DNA of 64,000 nt from RGIG4708 sp045538875 (GTDB taxonomy: Bacteria; Bacillota; Clostridia; UMGS1810). Of the stretch, positions 1-7,927 are shown in pieces. Under the pieces are notes generated by a model. It saw only the letters and a list, made by a program, of their open reading frames with translations, did no database searches and was not told the origin of the DNA. Numbering within the stretch: the stretch's first letter is position 1; the number at the start of each line of letters is the position of its first letter. Both the position numbers and the translations under genes were made by a program. The DNA lies in contig JAZQEG010000007.1 in the NCBI GenBank assembly GCA_045538875.1, positions 1 to 64,000 of the forward strand. The letters run 5' to 3'.

Positions 1-20
1 AAGTCTTACTACCCCTGCCA
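1..20 (+). tRNA. 3' end of a tRNA, probably tRNA-Trp (cut by window edge)
   Basis: The first 20 bases read as the end of a tRNA: tail of a T-loop (AAGT), 3' strand of the T-stem, a seven-base acceptor strand TACCCCT, discriminator G and an encoded CCA. An acceptor pairing AGGGGTA/TACCCCT with discriminator G fits bacterial tRNA-Trp best; tRNA-Gln is the main alternative. A terminator follows seven bases later. The anticodon lies outside the window, so the identity is inferred. Confidence 0.6.
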
Positions 21-26
21 AACAAA

Positions 27-56
27 AAAGGACCACTACAAAGTGGTTCTTTTTGT
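27..56 (+). terminator. Rho-independent terminator after the tRNA
   Basis: A stem of about ten pairs (GGACCACT with AGTGGTTC, one G-U, four-base loop ACAA) is followed by TTTTTGTTTT. It directly follows the tRNA 3' end and would end that transcript. Confidence 0.85.
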
Positions 57-132
57 TTTGCAAGTATTTTGATGACTTGAACGAGCGGCACGCGGAGCGT
101 GGCGTGGGCTCCGTACCCGAGCGCATCCTGTG

Positions 133-196
133 GATGATTAGCCGAAGGTTACCAAAATTACGCTGTTTCAGTTGGGTTCGGATTACTGTCACACTA
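133..196 (+). repeat. TAG...CTA repeat family, copy A (core and right end only)
   Basis: Bases 133-187 match copy B (3948-4002) at about 47 of 55 positions and copy C (17314-17369) more distantly. All three share CCGAAA, TTACCGAAA, TTTCAG and GGTTCGGAT in order. The right end runs GTTCGGATTACTGTCACACTA (176-196); its last 11 bases are the exact reverse complement of the left end of copy B. Two small hairpins lie upstream (CGGAGC/GCTCCG and CATCC/GGATG). No left terminus was found, so this copy looks 5'-truncated or diverged. It ends 8 bases beyond the stop codon of the convergent gene. Confidence 0.6.
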
Positions 197-203
197 GAAA
201 TTT

Positions 204-983
204 TTAAATCAGCTTATATAGCTCCGCCTTACTAGATGGTACATAGCATGAAGATAAATCATTTTGCAAAAGTCCGCATTTTTTTGCAAAATCGGCTTTG
301 CAAAACTCTGAGATATACAAATTATCTGTTAATTTTTGTACCTCTTTGCACCCCAAAGGTGTGTTGACCTGCACCCTGCCGTTTGTACCTGCCGATACTA
401 TTACCATATTGTTTGCCTGACAAATATCGCACAGTGCATTGTTGTAATTTTTAAAATCATTGTCGCCCTTAAAACAATTTATGGCAATTGTTGCGCCGTT
501 TAAGCGATATCTTTCAAAAAGCTTTGGCAAATATACATCATCGCCCATACACATAGCAAGCTTTGCACCCTTAAATACAACAGGGTCAAAAATTTCGTCT
601 ATACAATCGATATAATCCTCAAGTTCAAAAACTGAGCCGTTTTGTGTGGCATGCTTAATGTACAGCTTGTTAAAGGTTTCGCCCTCTTGGGCAAAGGGAT
701 TTGCAAAAATGCAAAAATGCATACCAAAATCGTCAATTCCGTTAAATACAGCAGCACAGCCAAGCTCAAAGCAAAATCCATAAAGCGATTCGAGCACATA
801 ATTGTATTCGTCCCCGTTTAAAACATCCATACCCGACAAAAGCTCGGTATATGGGTTTTTGACTCCCTCGCCCAACACAAGCAAATCCGCACCAAATGAT
901 GATGCAAATTCCATCTGTTCAAAAAAGCTCTGCTCATCTGCTTCAATAATTGGTGAATATATTAATGTTTTAATTGAAATCAC
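204..983 (-). CDS. Carbon-nitrogen hydrolase (nitrilase)-fold protein, possibly inactive
   Basis: A 259-residue protein with nitrilase-superfamily layout: a strand ending LLVLGEG supplies the usual catalytic Glu (about E39), KLYIKHA supplies the usual Lys (about K110), and AMCMGDDVYLPKLF aligns with the family motif around the nucleophilic Cys (CxDxxFPE). In that alignment the Cys position is Gly147; the nearest Cys is C144, three residues earlier. The enzyme may therefore be catalytically altered or a binding protein. Family members hydrolyse amides, nitriles or glutamine; no substrate can be assigned. The start is GTG at 983, inside a sequence resembling a ribosome binding site (AAAGGCGGTGA), so the exact start is uncertain. 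It lies divergently from the exonuclease gene. Confidence 0.65.
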   Translation of the reverse strand: MISIKTLIYSPIIEADEQSFFEQMEFASSFGADLLVLGEGVKNPYTELLSGMDVLNGDEYNYVLESLYGFCFELGCAAVFNGIDDFGMHFCIFANPFAQEGETFNKLYIKHATQNGSVFELEDYIDCIDEIFDPVVFKGAKLAMCMGDDVYLPKLFERYRLNGATIAINCFKGDNDFKNYNNALCDICQANNMVIVSAGTNGRVQVNTPLGCKEVQKLTDNLYISEFCKADFAKKCGLLQNDLSSCYVPSSKAELYKLI

Positions 984-1058
984 CGCCTTTATGTGTTATA
1001 ATAAATCTGGTTATTGTTTAATTTAATTAATAATCTCGTCCAAATCGCCAATGCGGTT

Positions 1059-1085
1059 TTGACATTATTTATTGTATCATATAAT
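1059..1085 (+). promoter_or_regulatory. Sigma-A-type promoter for the exonuclease gene
   Basis: TTGACA (1059-1064) and TATAAT (1080-1085) are both perfect consensus hexamers, but the spacer is only 15 bases instead of the usual 17. It lies about 75 bases before the TTG start at 1159. Confidence 0.5.
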
Positions 1086-1158
1086 ACAAAAATTTACAAC
1101 ATTATTCACTCAAGTGAAAAATGAATTTTTTACATTATTACCAAGCGGAGGTGATATT

Positions 1159-2115
1159 TTGAATTATATAATACTCGATATGGAATGGAACCAGCCTTTT
1201 TCGAGAGAGGTTACTAAGGTGCGCAACGGAATAAAGCTTGTTGGCGAAATTATACAGATAGGCGCAGTAAAGCTTAATAAAAACCAAAAAATTATTGACA
1301 CCTTTGAAGTCAAAATATCTCCAAAAATATACACTGTTATGCAGCATATGGTAAAACAGATAACAGGGCTTACTGAGGAAAACCTTAAAACCGGTGTTAC
1401 CTTTCGAAAGGCAATAGAGCTGTTTAAGTACTGGTGCGGCGACGATTTTGTTGTTATTACATGGGGTATAAACGACATCCCCATTCTTCGGGACAACCTT
1501 AAGTTTTTTGCCATGGGGGATAGCTGGATACCCGATTGCTACAATGCACAATGCTTTTTTAACAAGCAGACGGGCAATACAGGCAGGCAATACTCAATAG
1601 ATTTTGCTGCACAATATTTTAAAATACCGCTTGACAATATGAGGCACGATGCCCTTAACGATGCGTACTACACAGCACTTATTGTGTCTAATCTGAGCAT
1701 TGCCGATGGCATAAAGGAATATGATACAACAGTTATTAACAGTGCAAACATAATTGACGAAAAAAGCTTGCCAAAAGGAGCGATATTACGCAAAGGCTTT
1801 GAGTCAAAAATTGAGGCGGCATCGGACAAAGCTGTGTATAAAACTGCCTGCACAAAATGCCACAAGCCTCTTGCGGTGAGCAGATTTGTGCAACACGGAA
1901 GCTCAAGAGTTGTTGCAATGGGTGTGTGCAAAAATTGCGGATGCTATGCAATAAAAGTCAAATTCCGTCAGGATGAAAACAAAAAATACTGCTTTATAAA
2001 AACTCTCGATTTGCTTGACGAAAAGGGCAAAAAGGATTTGCTCATATCACTTCGCAAATGGAGCGTTAACAGGCAATATCTTGCCGAAAGAGTAAACAAC
2101 AACCGAACTAAGTAG
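1159..2115 (+). CDS. DEDDh-type 3'-5' exonuclease with C-terminal Cys-rich module
   Basis: The protein (318 residues from the TTG at 1159, preceded by GGAGGTGAT) begins MNYIILDMEWNQ, the ExoI motif with D7 and E9. D106 in TWGINDIP forms ExoII, and H163/D168 in RHDALNDAYYT form ExoIII. All acidic residues of a DnaQ/RNase T/KapD-type exonuclease are present. Roughly residues 225-275 hold two CxxC pairs (CTKC and CKNCGC), likely a zinc ribbon that could help bind nucleic acid; this part is not typical of plain DnaQ subunits. The ATG at 1072 in the same frame has no good ribosome binding site. Substrate (RNA or DNA) cannot be decided from sequence. Confidence 0.8.
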   Translation: MNYIILDMEWNQPFSREVTKVRNGIKLVGEIIQIGAVKLNKNQKIIDTFEVKISPKIYTVMQHMVKQITGLTEENLKTGVTFRKAIELFKYWCGDDFVVITWGINDIPILRDNLKFFAMGDSWIPDCYNAQCFFNKQTGNTGRQYSIDFAAQYFKIPLDNMRHDALNDAYYTALIVSNLSIADGIKEYDTTVINSANIIDEKSLPKGAILRKGFESKIEAASDKAVYKTACTKCHKPLAVSRFVQHGSSRVVAMGVCKNCGCYAIKVKFRQDENKKYCFIKTLDLLDEKGKKDLLISLRKWSVNRQYLAERVNNNRTK

Positions 2116-2236
2116 CGAAGTTTGTTTTATATAGGGGGTAATTTTTTGTCCGTTTTCCTAATTTATTTATAAGGTTTCTTAAGTGTTTTAAACACATTAA
2201 AAACGAAATTTTGCCTTTTAAAATCCAGATTTTAAC

Positions 2237-2268
2237 AACACTCCAATGGCTAGCCATTGGAGTGTTTT
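2237..2268 (+). terminator. Terminator made of a 30-bp perfect palindrome
   Basis: Positions 2237-2266 form a perfect palindrome with 15-bp arms centred on CTAG, followed by only a short T stretch (TTTTGC). It would end the exonuclease transcript. Its central 16 bases, CAATGGCTAGCCATTG, occur again at 17372-17387 at the edge of repeat copy C. Confidence 0.7.
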
Positions 2269-2291
2269 GCTGTTTGGGATATTATAATGTC

Positions 2292-2319
2292 ACACCACAT
2301 CTTTTTAAGGCATAATATG
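2292..2319 (+). promoter_or_regulatory. Possible sigma-K/sigma-E type promoter before dpaA
   Basis: CATAATATG at 2311-2319 resembles the -10 of mother-cell sigma factors (CATAnnnTA, last base off), with ACACC about 15 bases upstream as a possible sigma-K -35. dpaAB is a known sigma-K target in Bacillus. The match is short and imperfect. Confidence 0.3.
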
Positions 2320-2353
2320 TATAAGGCAAATTAACATAAAAGGCGGTATTGGT

Positions 2354-3184
2354 ATGGAAGAAAAATATGTTGTTGTCGGCGGTGACGAAAGGCTTGCTTT
2401 TGCAGCTGAGGAACTTGAGCACCGCGGCAAAAAAGTAATATGCTACGGAAACGGACTGTGCGCCTGCCCAAACGCTGAAAGCTTAAAGGCAGCTGTAAAG
2501 AGCAGCACACATATTTTGTGCGGAATACCCTTTAGCCGTGATGACGGGCAAACGGTGTTTGCTCCTCATTTTGGCAAAAAAATATACACCGAGGAGCTGT
2601 TGTGTGCATTAGAGCCTCATCACACGGTGTATTTAGGAATGGCGGGTAGCTTTGTTACAAGCTGTGCCATGCGCGGAGCGAGCTGTATCGACTACAATAT
2701 TATAGAGAGTTTTCAGATGTGCAACGCTCATTTGAGTGCAGAAGCAATACTGTCGCTTATAATTAGCAATTTGCCTGTTTCCATATCAGACGGCAGGTTT
2801 TTGGTATTGGGTTACGGAAGAATCGGCAAACAGCTTTGCGATATGCTAAAAGCAATGGGCGGCAACATTACCGCTACTGCCCGAAAGCAATCCGACTTTG
2901 CCGAAATGAGCTTAAAGGGTATTGACAAAATGCACACATCCCACATTAACAATGGGAATTTTGATGCAGTTGTTAATACCATACCCCACAAAGTCACCGA
3001 TGAAAAGTTTTACCAAATGCTTAATCCTGACTGCTTGATTATTGATGCATCTGCAGCCCCCGGGCAAATTGACAAATCGACAGCACAGCTTCTGGGCATA
3101 AAAGTTCTTGACGCATTTGGATTGCCGGGTAAATTTTCGCCAAAATCGGCAGGCAGGATAATAATAAATACTGTTCTCAGTTAA
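2354..3184 (+). CDS. dpaA: Dipicolinate synthase subunit A
   Basis: This 276-residue protein matches DpaA (SpoVFA) throughout. It has an N-terminal domain with YLGMAGSF and RGASCIDYN, then a Rossmann dinucleotide-binding domain (FLVLGYGRIGKQL, about residues 153-165) and a C-terminal VLDAFGLPGKFSPKSAGRI stretch typical of the family. With DpaB it converts dihydrodipicolinate from the lysine pathway into dipicolinic acid in the mother cell; the acid is then loaded into the forespore as the calcium chelate that gives heat resistance. The ATG follows AAAGGCGGT. dpaB begins 21 bases after the stop, so the two are cotranscribed. Confidence 0.93.
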   Translation: MEEKYVVVGGDERLAFAAEELEHRGKKVICYGNGLCACPNAESLKAAVKSSTHILCGIPFSRDDGQTVFAPHFGKKIYTEELLCALEPHHTVYLGMAGSFVTSCAMRGASCIDYNIIESFQMCNAHLSAEAILSLIISNLPVSISDGRFLVLGYGRIGKQLCDMLKAMGGNITATARKQSDFAEMSLKGIDKMHTSHINNGNFDAVVNTIPHKVTDEKFYQMLNPDCLIIDASAAPGQIDKSTAQLLGIKVLDAFGLPGKFSPKSAGRIIINTVLS

Positions 3185-3205
3185 TGTATAAAGGAGTGGC
3201 CCAAT

Positions 3206-3784
3206 ATGGATTTAAAAAATGTTAGTATTGGGTTTGCAATGACAGGATCTTTTTGTACCTTTGCAAAAGTTGTGCCTCAGATAGAGTATCTGGCAAACCT
3301 TGGTGCAAGCATATATCCCATTATGTCGGAGGTTGCATACGGCACTGACACACGCTTTGGAAATGCAAAGCATTTTGTGGAAAAAATTGAGCAAATTACA
3401 GGACGAAAAATAATTCACAGTATACCATCGGCGGAGCCAATAGGACCAAAAAAATTTTTGGATGCGATGATTGTTGCACCCGCTACCGGTAACACAATTG
3501 CAAAGCTGGCAAACGCCGTTACCGATACCCCTGTAACTATGGCTGCAAAAGCTAACCTTCGCAACGAAAAGCCGCTTATAATTGCAATATCTACCAACGA
3601 CGCGCTTGGCGGCAGTGCCAAAAACATTGGTATGCTGATGAATACAAAAAACATCTATTTTGTACCATTTGGTCAAGATGACCCTGTTAATAAACCCAAA
3701 TCAATAGTGGCAGATATGTCAAAAATTGAGCAGACGCTTATACACGCACTCGAAGGTGTGCAGGTTCAGCCAATGCTTGTATAG
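3206..3784 (+). CDS. dpaB: Dipicolinate synthase subunit B (flavoprotein)
   Basis: A 192-residue flavoprotein of the UbiX/PPC-decarboxylase fold. The signatures are GFAMTGSFCTF at the N-terminus (residues 9-19), a central MIVAPATGNTIAKLANAVTDTPVTMAAKA and NIYFVPFGQDDP near the C-terminus, all characteristic of DpaB (SpoVFB). It is the second subunit of dipicolinate synthase. The ATG follows AAAGGAGTGG. The pair is direct evidence that the organism makes endospores. No asd or dapA gene follows, unlike in Bacillus, where the spoVF operon precedes lysine-pathway genes. Confidence 0.94.
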   Translation: MDLKNVSIGFAMTGSFCTFAKVVPQIEYLANLGASIYPIMSEVAYGTDTRFGNAKHFVEKIEQITGRKIIHSIPSAEPIGPKKFLDAMIVAPATGNTIAKLANAVTDTPVTMAAKANLRNEKPLIIAISTNDALGGSAKNIGMLMNTKNIYFVPFGQDDPVNKPKSIVADMSKIEQTLIHALEGVQVQPMLV

Positions 3785-3788
3785 ACAA

Positions 3789-3825
3789 AAAACTCACAAT
3801 TTTAACAAATTGTGAGTTTTTCTTA
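3789..3825 (+). terminator. Terminator after dpaAB
   Basis: CTCACAATTT and AAATTGTGAG pair around a four-base loop, flanked by A-runs and followed by TTTTTCTT. It closes the dpaAB transcript. Confidence 0.9.
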
Positions 3826-3855
3826 TAATTTTATTTTACAAATATGAGCACCCTT

Positions 3856-4014
3856 TAGTGTGACAGGATTCGAACTCCCAATGCCTGACATCTGAAATTT
3901 TTGAAATCTTTCAGTTTGTTGGTTTTGACGGGCGTCAGCCTTGCAAAGATGACAAACCGAAAGTTACCGAAATTACGCCGTTTCAGGCGGGTTCGGATTA
4001 CTCTCTTTCGGCTA
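3856..4014 (+). repeat. TAG...CTA repeat family, copy B
   Basis: The left end TAGTGTGACAGGATTCGAAC (3856-3875) and right end GTTCGGATTACTCTCTTTCGGCTA (3991-4014) are imperfect inverted repeats. Inside are a CTGAAA/TTTCAG hairpin (3892-3914), a TGAC/GTCA hairpin (3926-3937) and the conserved core (3948-4002). The terminal CTA at 4012-4014 is, on the other strand, the TAG stop codon of the histidine kinase gene. The left arm resembles a tRNA T-loop but has no tRNA pairing. It is probably a non-autonomous mobile or structured element; no transposase is nearby. Confidence 0.6.
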
Positions 4015-5316
4015 ACTAAAATCCACTGTAAATGTTGTGCCCTCGCCCTCTGTGCTTTGCACGTCAATTGTGCCTCCTGCACCAAGCACAATATGCTTTA
4101 CTATAGACAGCCCAAGTCCTGTGCCGTCTACCTTTTTGGAGCGGCTTTTGTCCACGCGGAAAAATCGCTCAAATATGCGTTCAATGTGCTCATTGGCTAT
4201 GCCAATACCTGTATCGGACACAGTTAGCCTTTTTTTGCACACATTTATATCAACAACTCCTCCGTCTTTGTTGTATTTTATTGCATTGTCACAAAGGTTG
4301 TACACAAGCTGAGTAAGCAAGCTTTCGTTGATATACACGCGGCTGCTTGACCCCGATACATTTATTGTAATTCCTCGTACGGCTGCTTTTTGCTTTAGCT
4401 GCTCTGCTACCTCGCGTGCAACAACAAGCATATCATTGTCGGACTGCTCTGCCTTTTGCCCTTCGTCAAGCTTTGAAAGGCGGATTATATCGTCAACAAG
4501 AATAATAAGGCGGGAGCTCTCTTTTTCTATTTTTTTTACAAAAGACGCAACATCATCTGGTTTGGCAATACCGCTGTTTATTATTTGAGCATAGCCATGA
4601 ATGGAAGTAAGCGGCGTTTTTAGCTCGTGTGATACATTTGCGGTAAACTCACGGCGCATTTCATCTGTTTTGGCAAGCTTTTTGTTTTGACTTAATATGC
4701 GCTCAATAAAAGGCTTTATTTCTTCATACATTTCATTGTTGTCAAAGTTTGCGTCAGATGCCGCATTTTTTATAGGTTCTACAATATTTTCGGTAAGGCG
4801 GTATGCTACAATTACAGTAAGGAGATACAACATTGCCGTAACAAAAAGCACTGCCACAAGCACAGTGTAAAACATCGAATACACACCTTTAAAATCGTCG
4901 CCTATCCGTAAAAATGCACCATTATTAAGCTGCACTGCATAATAAAACTGCCTTGTGTGCAGAGTACTCGACCGCCGTGACGAAGTACCCGAACCTGCTA
5001 ATTTTGCGGCCACAATTTCGGGGCGGTTGAGGTGATTTTGCATATTAGAATAATTGCCCTCATTGTCAAAAAGCACATTGCCCGAGGCATCAATAAGAGT
5101 AATTCTTTTGTCGGTCATATTGGCGGATATACTGCCAAGCATTGCTGATATGTCTTTGTCGGATATTACATCTGCTATTGCATTTGCCTCTGACTCAAGC
5201 TCCGATGTAAAGCTTGTGGTAAGTGAGCTATAGCATGCTGCCATAACAAATACAACCGAAAGCAGCATTGTTACCATAGACAAAAAGCACATATTACGAA
5301 ATATTTTATTATACAT
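4012..5316 (-). CDS. Membrane sensor histidine kinase, PhoR-like
   Basis: A 434-residue sensor kinase. TM1 is at about residues 8-30, an extracytoplasmic sensor domain at 31-147, and TM2 at about 148-172. The HisKA region carries VSHELKTPL with phospho-acceptor His230. The ATPase domain has the N box (NLCDNAIKYN), G1 (VSDTGIGIANEH), F box (RIFERFFRVD) and G2 (GTGLGLSIVKH). It lies 4 bases after the response regulator, its partner. Its position after a Na/Pi cotransporter gene suggests phosphate sensing (PhoR). That is context inference, since the sensor domain alone does not show the ligand. The stop codon TAG coincides with the outermost bases of repeat copy B. Confidence 0.9.
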   Translation of the reverse strand: MYNKIFRNMCFLSMVTMLLSVVFVMAACYSSLTTSFTSELESEANAIADVISDKDISAMLGSISANMTDKRITLIDASGNVLFDNEGNYSNMQNHLNRPEIVAAKLAGSGTSSRRSSTLHTRQFYYAVQLNNGAFLRIGDDFKGVYSMFYTVLVAVLFVTAMLYLLTVIVAYRLTENIVEPIKNAASDANFDNNEMYEEIKPFIERILSQNKKLAKTDEMRREFTANVSHELKTPLTSIHGYAQIINSGIAKPDDVASFVKKIEKESSRLIILVDDIIRLSKLDEGQKAEQSDNDMLVVAREVAEQLKQKAAVRGITINVSGSSSRVYINESLLTQLVYNLCDNAIKYNKDGGVVDINVCKKRLTVSDTGIGIANEHIERIFERFFRVDKSRSKKVDGTGLGLSIVKHIVLGAGGTIDVQSTEGEGTTFTVDFS

Positions 5317-5320
5317 AAGC

Positions 5321-5989
5321 CTACTCGATTCTGTAACCTACATTACGAACTGTTTCTATTGCGTTGCCCGTTTCGCCAAGCTTTTGACGGAGGGTACGAA
5401 TGTGAACATCAAGAGTGCGTGATTCGCCTTCAAAAAAGGTTTCCCATACTGTGCTGATTATGTTTTCGCGCCTTACTACATCGCCCTGCGCCTCAAGCAG
5501 CATATTAAGGAGATTATATTCTTTAAGAGTGAGCAAAACCTCTTTTCCGTTTGAATATACAATATGCTTTTTGGTATCCAGCTTTATGCCAGCACGCTCA
5601 AGCACTGCGCTTTTTGCCTGATTTGGTGTATAACGGCGAAGCACTGCCTTTACTCTTGATATAAGCTCCAGCACATCAAACGGCTTTGTTATGTAATCAT
5701 CCGCTCCGCTGTCGAGGCCTTTAATTTTGTCCATACGCTCCGATTTTGCAGTCAGCATTATAACAGGAACATCTGCAAATTTTTTTAAGCTTCGCAGATT
5801 TTTTAAAATTTCAATCCCGTCGGCATCAGGCAACATAATATCAAGCAATATCAGCGATGGTATGTTTGTTTTAAGTGCCTCAAAAAAATCCTTGCCACAT
5901 TCAAAAGACTTTGCCTCAAAGCCCGTTGATGTGAGAGTATATTCTATAAGCTCACGTATATTGGTATCGTCCTCTACACAAAATATCAT
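5321..5989 (-). CDS. OmpR/PhoB-family response regulator, PhoP-like
   Basis: A 222-residue regulator with an N-terminal receiver (VEDD acidic pocket, phospho-Asp in LLDIMLPDADG at about residue 50, Lys in ITKPFD) and a C-terminal winged helix ending SRTLDVHIRTLRQKL and VRNVGYRIE, typical of PhoB/OmpR proteins that bind direct repeats. I chose the second ATG (5989), nine bases after AAGGAGG, over the ATG at 5995, which is only three bases away. It sits between nptA-like and kinase genes, so the order is transporter-regulator-sensor. Control of phosphate uptake is the likely role, inferred from the neighbours. Confidence 0.9.
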   Translation of the reverse strand: MIFCVEDDTNIRELIEYTLTSTGFEAKSFECGKDFFEALKTNIPSLILLDIMLPDADGIEILKNLRSLKKFADVPVIMLTAKSERMDKIKGLDSGADDYITKPFDVLELISRVKAVLRRYTPNQAKSAVLERAGIKLDTKKHIVYSNGKEVLLTLKEYNLLNMLLEAQGDVVRRENIISTVWETFFEGESRTLDVHIRTLRQKLGETGNAIETVRNVGYRIE

Positions 5990-6013
5990 TTGCATTTACC
6001 TCCTTGTTAATCC

Positions 6014-6054
6014 AACTCAAGGAGAGCCTGAATGCTCAGACTCTCCTTGGAGTT
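6014..6054 (-). terminator. Hairpin between the Na/Pi transporter and the regulator
   Basis: AACTCAAGGAGAGCCTGA pairs with TCAGACTCTCCTTGGAGTT around loop ATGC (one mismatch, one bulge). The stem overlaps the transporter stop codon. On the minus strand it is not followed by a real T-run, so it is more likely an RNA-stability or attenuation hairpin that lets the regulator genes be expressed at a lower level than the transporter. Confidence 0.5.
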
Positions 6055-7798
6055 ATATAGCGTATTTTGATTTGTACATTTCGTACTTTTCGGAAAAGTC
6101 GTTTCCGCCAAAATGCTTTACATTGTTGAGATATTCGTGTGTGTCAAAGCTGCCGTTTGCAACTTCGAGCAGGCACACGCCGATGTTTGAACAGTGATCG
6201 GCAACTCTCTCAAAGTTTGTAACAAGATCCGCATATACAAATCCTGTTTCTATTGTACACCTATTTTGCTTAAGACGCAATATGTGATTGTTGCGAAGCT
6301 TCATTTTTAATTTGTCAATAATCTGCTCAAGCGGCTCAATATTTTTTGCAAGCTCAAGATTTTCGCTTACAAACGCCTCATATGAAATTTCAAGTATTTC
6401 GGTAAGTGCTTGTTTTACAACAGTTAGCTCTTTGATTGCATCTTGTGAAAATTCAAGATTTTTGGATACGATTTCTTCTACCGACTGTACAATGTTTACA
6501 GAGTGGTCGGAAATTCGCTCAAAATCACCTATGCAGTGAAGCAAATTTGACACCTCGTGGCTGTCTTCATCGTTGAGGCTTTCGGCACTGAGCTTAACAA
6601 GATATGTGCCGAGGATATCCTCATATTTATCGGCTTTTTCTTCCATTTCACAAATTTGTCTTGCTTTATCATCAGAGTAGTCGAATATAAGATTAAGCGA
6701 ACCAACAAGCCCATCCTTTGCACAAAGCGCCATTTGGTTTGCAAGCTTTTTTGCCTGTGCAACCGCAACAGCAGGGGTGGTGAGAAGTCTGTCATCAAGT
6801 AAAGATACATCTTCCTGTGTGTTGTCGTCGCGGATAATAAGCATAGAGAGCTTTTCCAGCTGCTTTGTAAACGGGAACAAAAGCACTGTTGCAAATACAT
6901 TAAAGATTGTGTGAACCAATGCAATCATTGCCGCATTTACAGAATCGTTCATAAATGCAAAATCCAAAAGGCTGTTGAGCACATAAAACAGTATCAAAAA
7001 TACCGTTGTTCCTATTATATTAAATGATAGATGCACAACTGCCGCACGGCGTGCATTTTTGTTTGTGCCTATGCTTGACAAAAGTGCAGTTACACAGGTA
7101 CCGATGTTTTGACCAAGGATAATGGGGAGCGCATTAGAAAATTTAATTTGACCTGTAGTGGAAAGCGCCTGCAGTATACCCACCGATGCAGAGGACGACT
7201 GAATAACAGCTGTAAGCACTGCACCTGCAAGCACACCGAGCACAGGATTTGAAAACAGTGTGAGTATTGATGTAAATGCTGCATTTTCCTTAAGGCCGCT
7301 AACTGCACCGCTCATTATATCCATACCTGTCATAAGTACTGCAAATCCCAAAAGAATGGAGCCTGTGTCCCTTTTTTTGTTGCTTTTTAAAAACATAACA
7401 AAAATTGTACCAATAGCCGCAAGCACAGGTGTAAACGAAGATGGCTTAAGGAGCTGAACAAAAATATTGTCGCCCTCAATGCCCGACAAGCTCAATATCC
7501 ATGCTGTGATGGTTGTACCAATGTTTGCACCCATAATTACGCTGATTGCCTGACTAAGACGCATAATGCCCGAGTTTACAAAGCCCACAACCATAACCGT
7601 TGTTGCAGATGATGACTGAATAATAGCTGTAACGCCTGCGCCCAAAAGCACTCCCTTGAGTGGACTTGATGTAACATTTTCGATAATTTGCTTTAATTTG
7701 CCGCCGCCGCGTTTTTCGAGAGCTTCGCCCATAAAGTTCATACCAAAAAGGAAGAGGGCAAGGCCGCCAATTAATTCTAAAACCTCAAAAATACTCAT
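6053..7798 (-). CDS. Na+/phosphate cotransporter (NptA/YjbB type) with PhoU-like tail
   Basis: A 581-residue membrane protein with two inverted transport repeats, each with the QSSSA signature (IQSSSATTVMVVGFVNSG and IQSSSASVGILQAL), and the N-terminal GLALFLFGMNFMGEAL of the Na/Pi-cotransporter II family. From about residue 340 a soluble helical PhoU-like domain follows (LLHCIGDFERISDHSVNI and LVTNFERVADHCSNI repeats). It imports phosphate driven by sodium. It is the first gene of a leftward unit with the PhoP/PhoR-like pair. A paralogue of the same layout is encoded at 17466-19220. Confidence 0.9.
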   Translation of the reverse strand: MSIFEVLELIGGLALFLFGMNFMGEALEKRGGGKLKQIIENVTSSPLKGVLLGAGVTAIIQSSSATTVMVVGFVNSGIMRLSQAISVIMGANIGTTITAWILSLSGIEGDNIFVQLLKPSSFTPVLAAIGTIFVMFLKSNKKRDTGSILLGFAVLMTGMDIMSGAVSGLKENAAFTSILTLFSNPVLGVLAGAVLTAVIQSSSASVGILQALSTTGQIKFSNALPIILGQNIGTCVTALLSSIGTNKNARRAAVVHLSFNIIGTTVFLILFYVLNSLLDFAFMNDSVNAAMIALVHTIFNVFATVLLFPFTKQLEKLSMLIIRDDNTQEDVSLLDDRLLTTPAVAVAQAKKLANQMALCAKDGLVGSLNLIFDYSDDKARQICEMEEKADKYEDILGTYLVKLSAESLNDEDSHEVSNLLHCIGDFERISDHSVNIVQSVEEIVSKNLEFSQDAIKELTVVKQALTEILEISYEAFVSENLELAKNIEPLEQIIDKLKMKLRNNHILRLKQNRCTIETGFVYADLVTNFERVADHCSNIGVCLLEVANGSFDTHEYLNNVKHFGGNDFSEKYEMYKSKYAI

Positions 7799-7887
7799 AC
7801 ATATTCCTCCATAGTAAATATTACAATATCATTTTAAACCAATATATGTAAAATATTCTATCACGGAAATGTAAAATGTATGTAAAA

Positions 7888-7911
7888 ACGGCGTGCCTTT
7901 GGGCACGCCGT
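7888..7911 (-). terminator. Terminator of the large S-layer gene
   Basis: ACGGCGTGCC and GGCACGCCGT pair perfectly around a four-base loop; on the minus strand TTTTTA follows. It lies 16 bases after the stop codon of the SLH protein. Confidence 0.92.
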
Positions 7912-7927
7912 CAAATGTTAAATAAAA

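Noticed and set aside
3855..3885. tRNA T-arm-like sequence on the minus strand (GTTCGAATCC)
   Set aside because: T-stem and acceptor do not pair, and no anticodon arm is found; it is the left end of repeat copy B.
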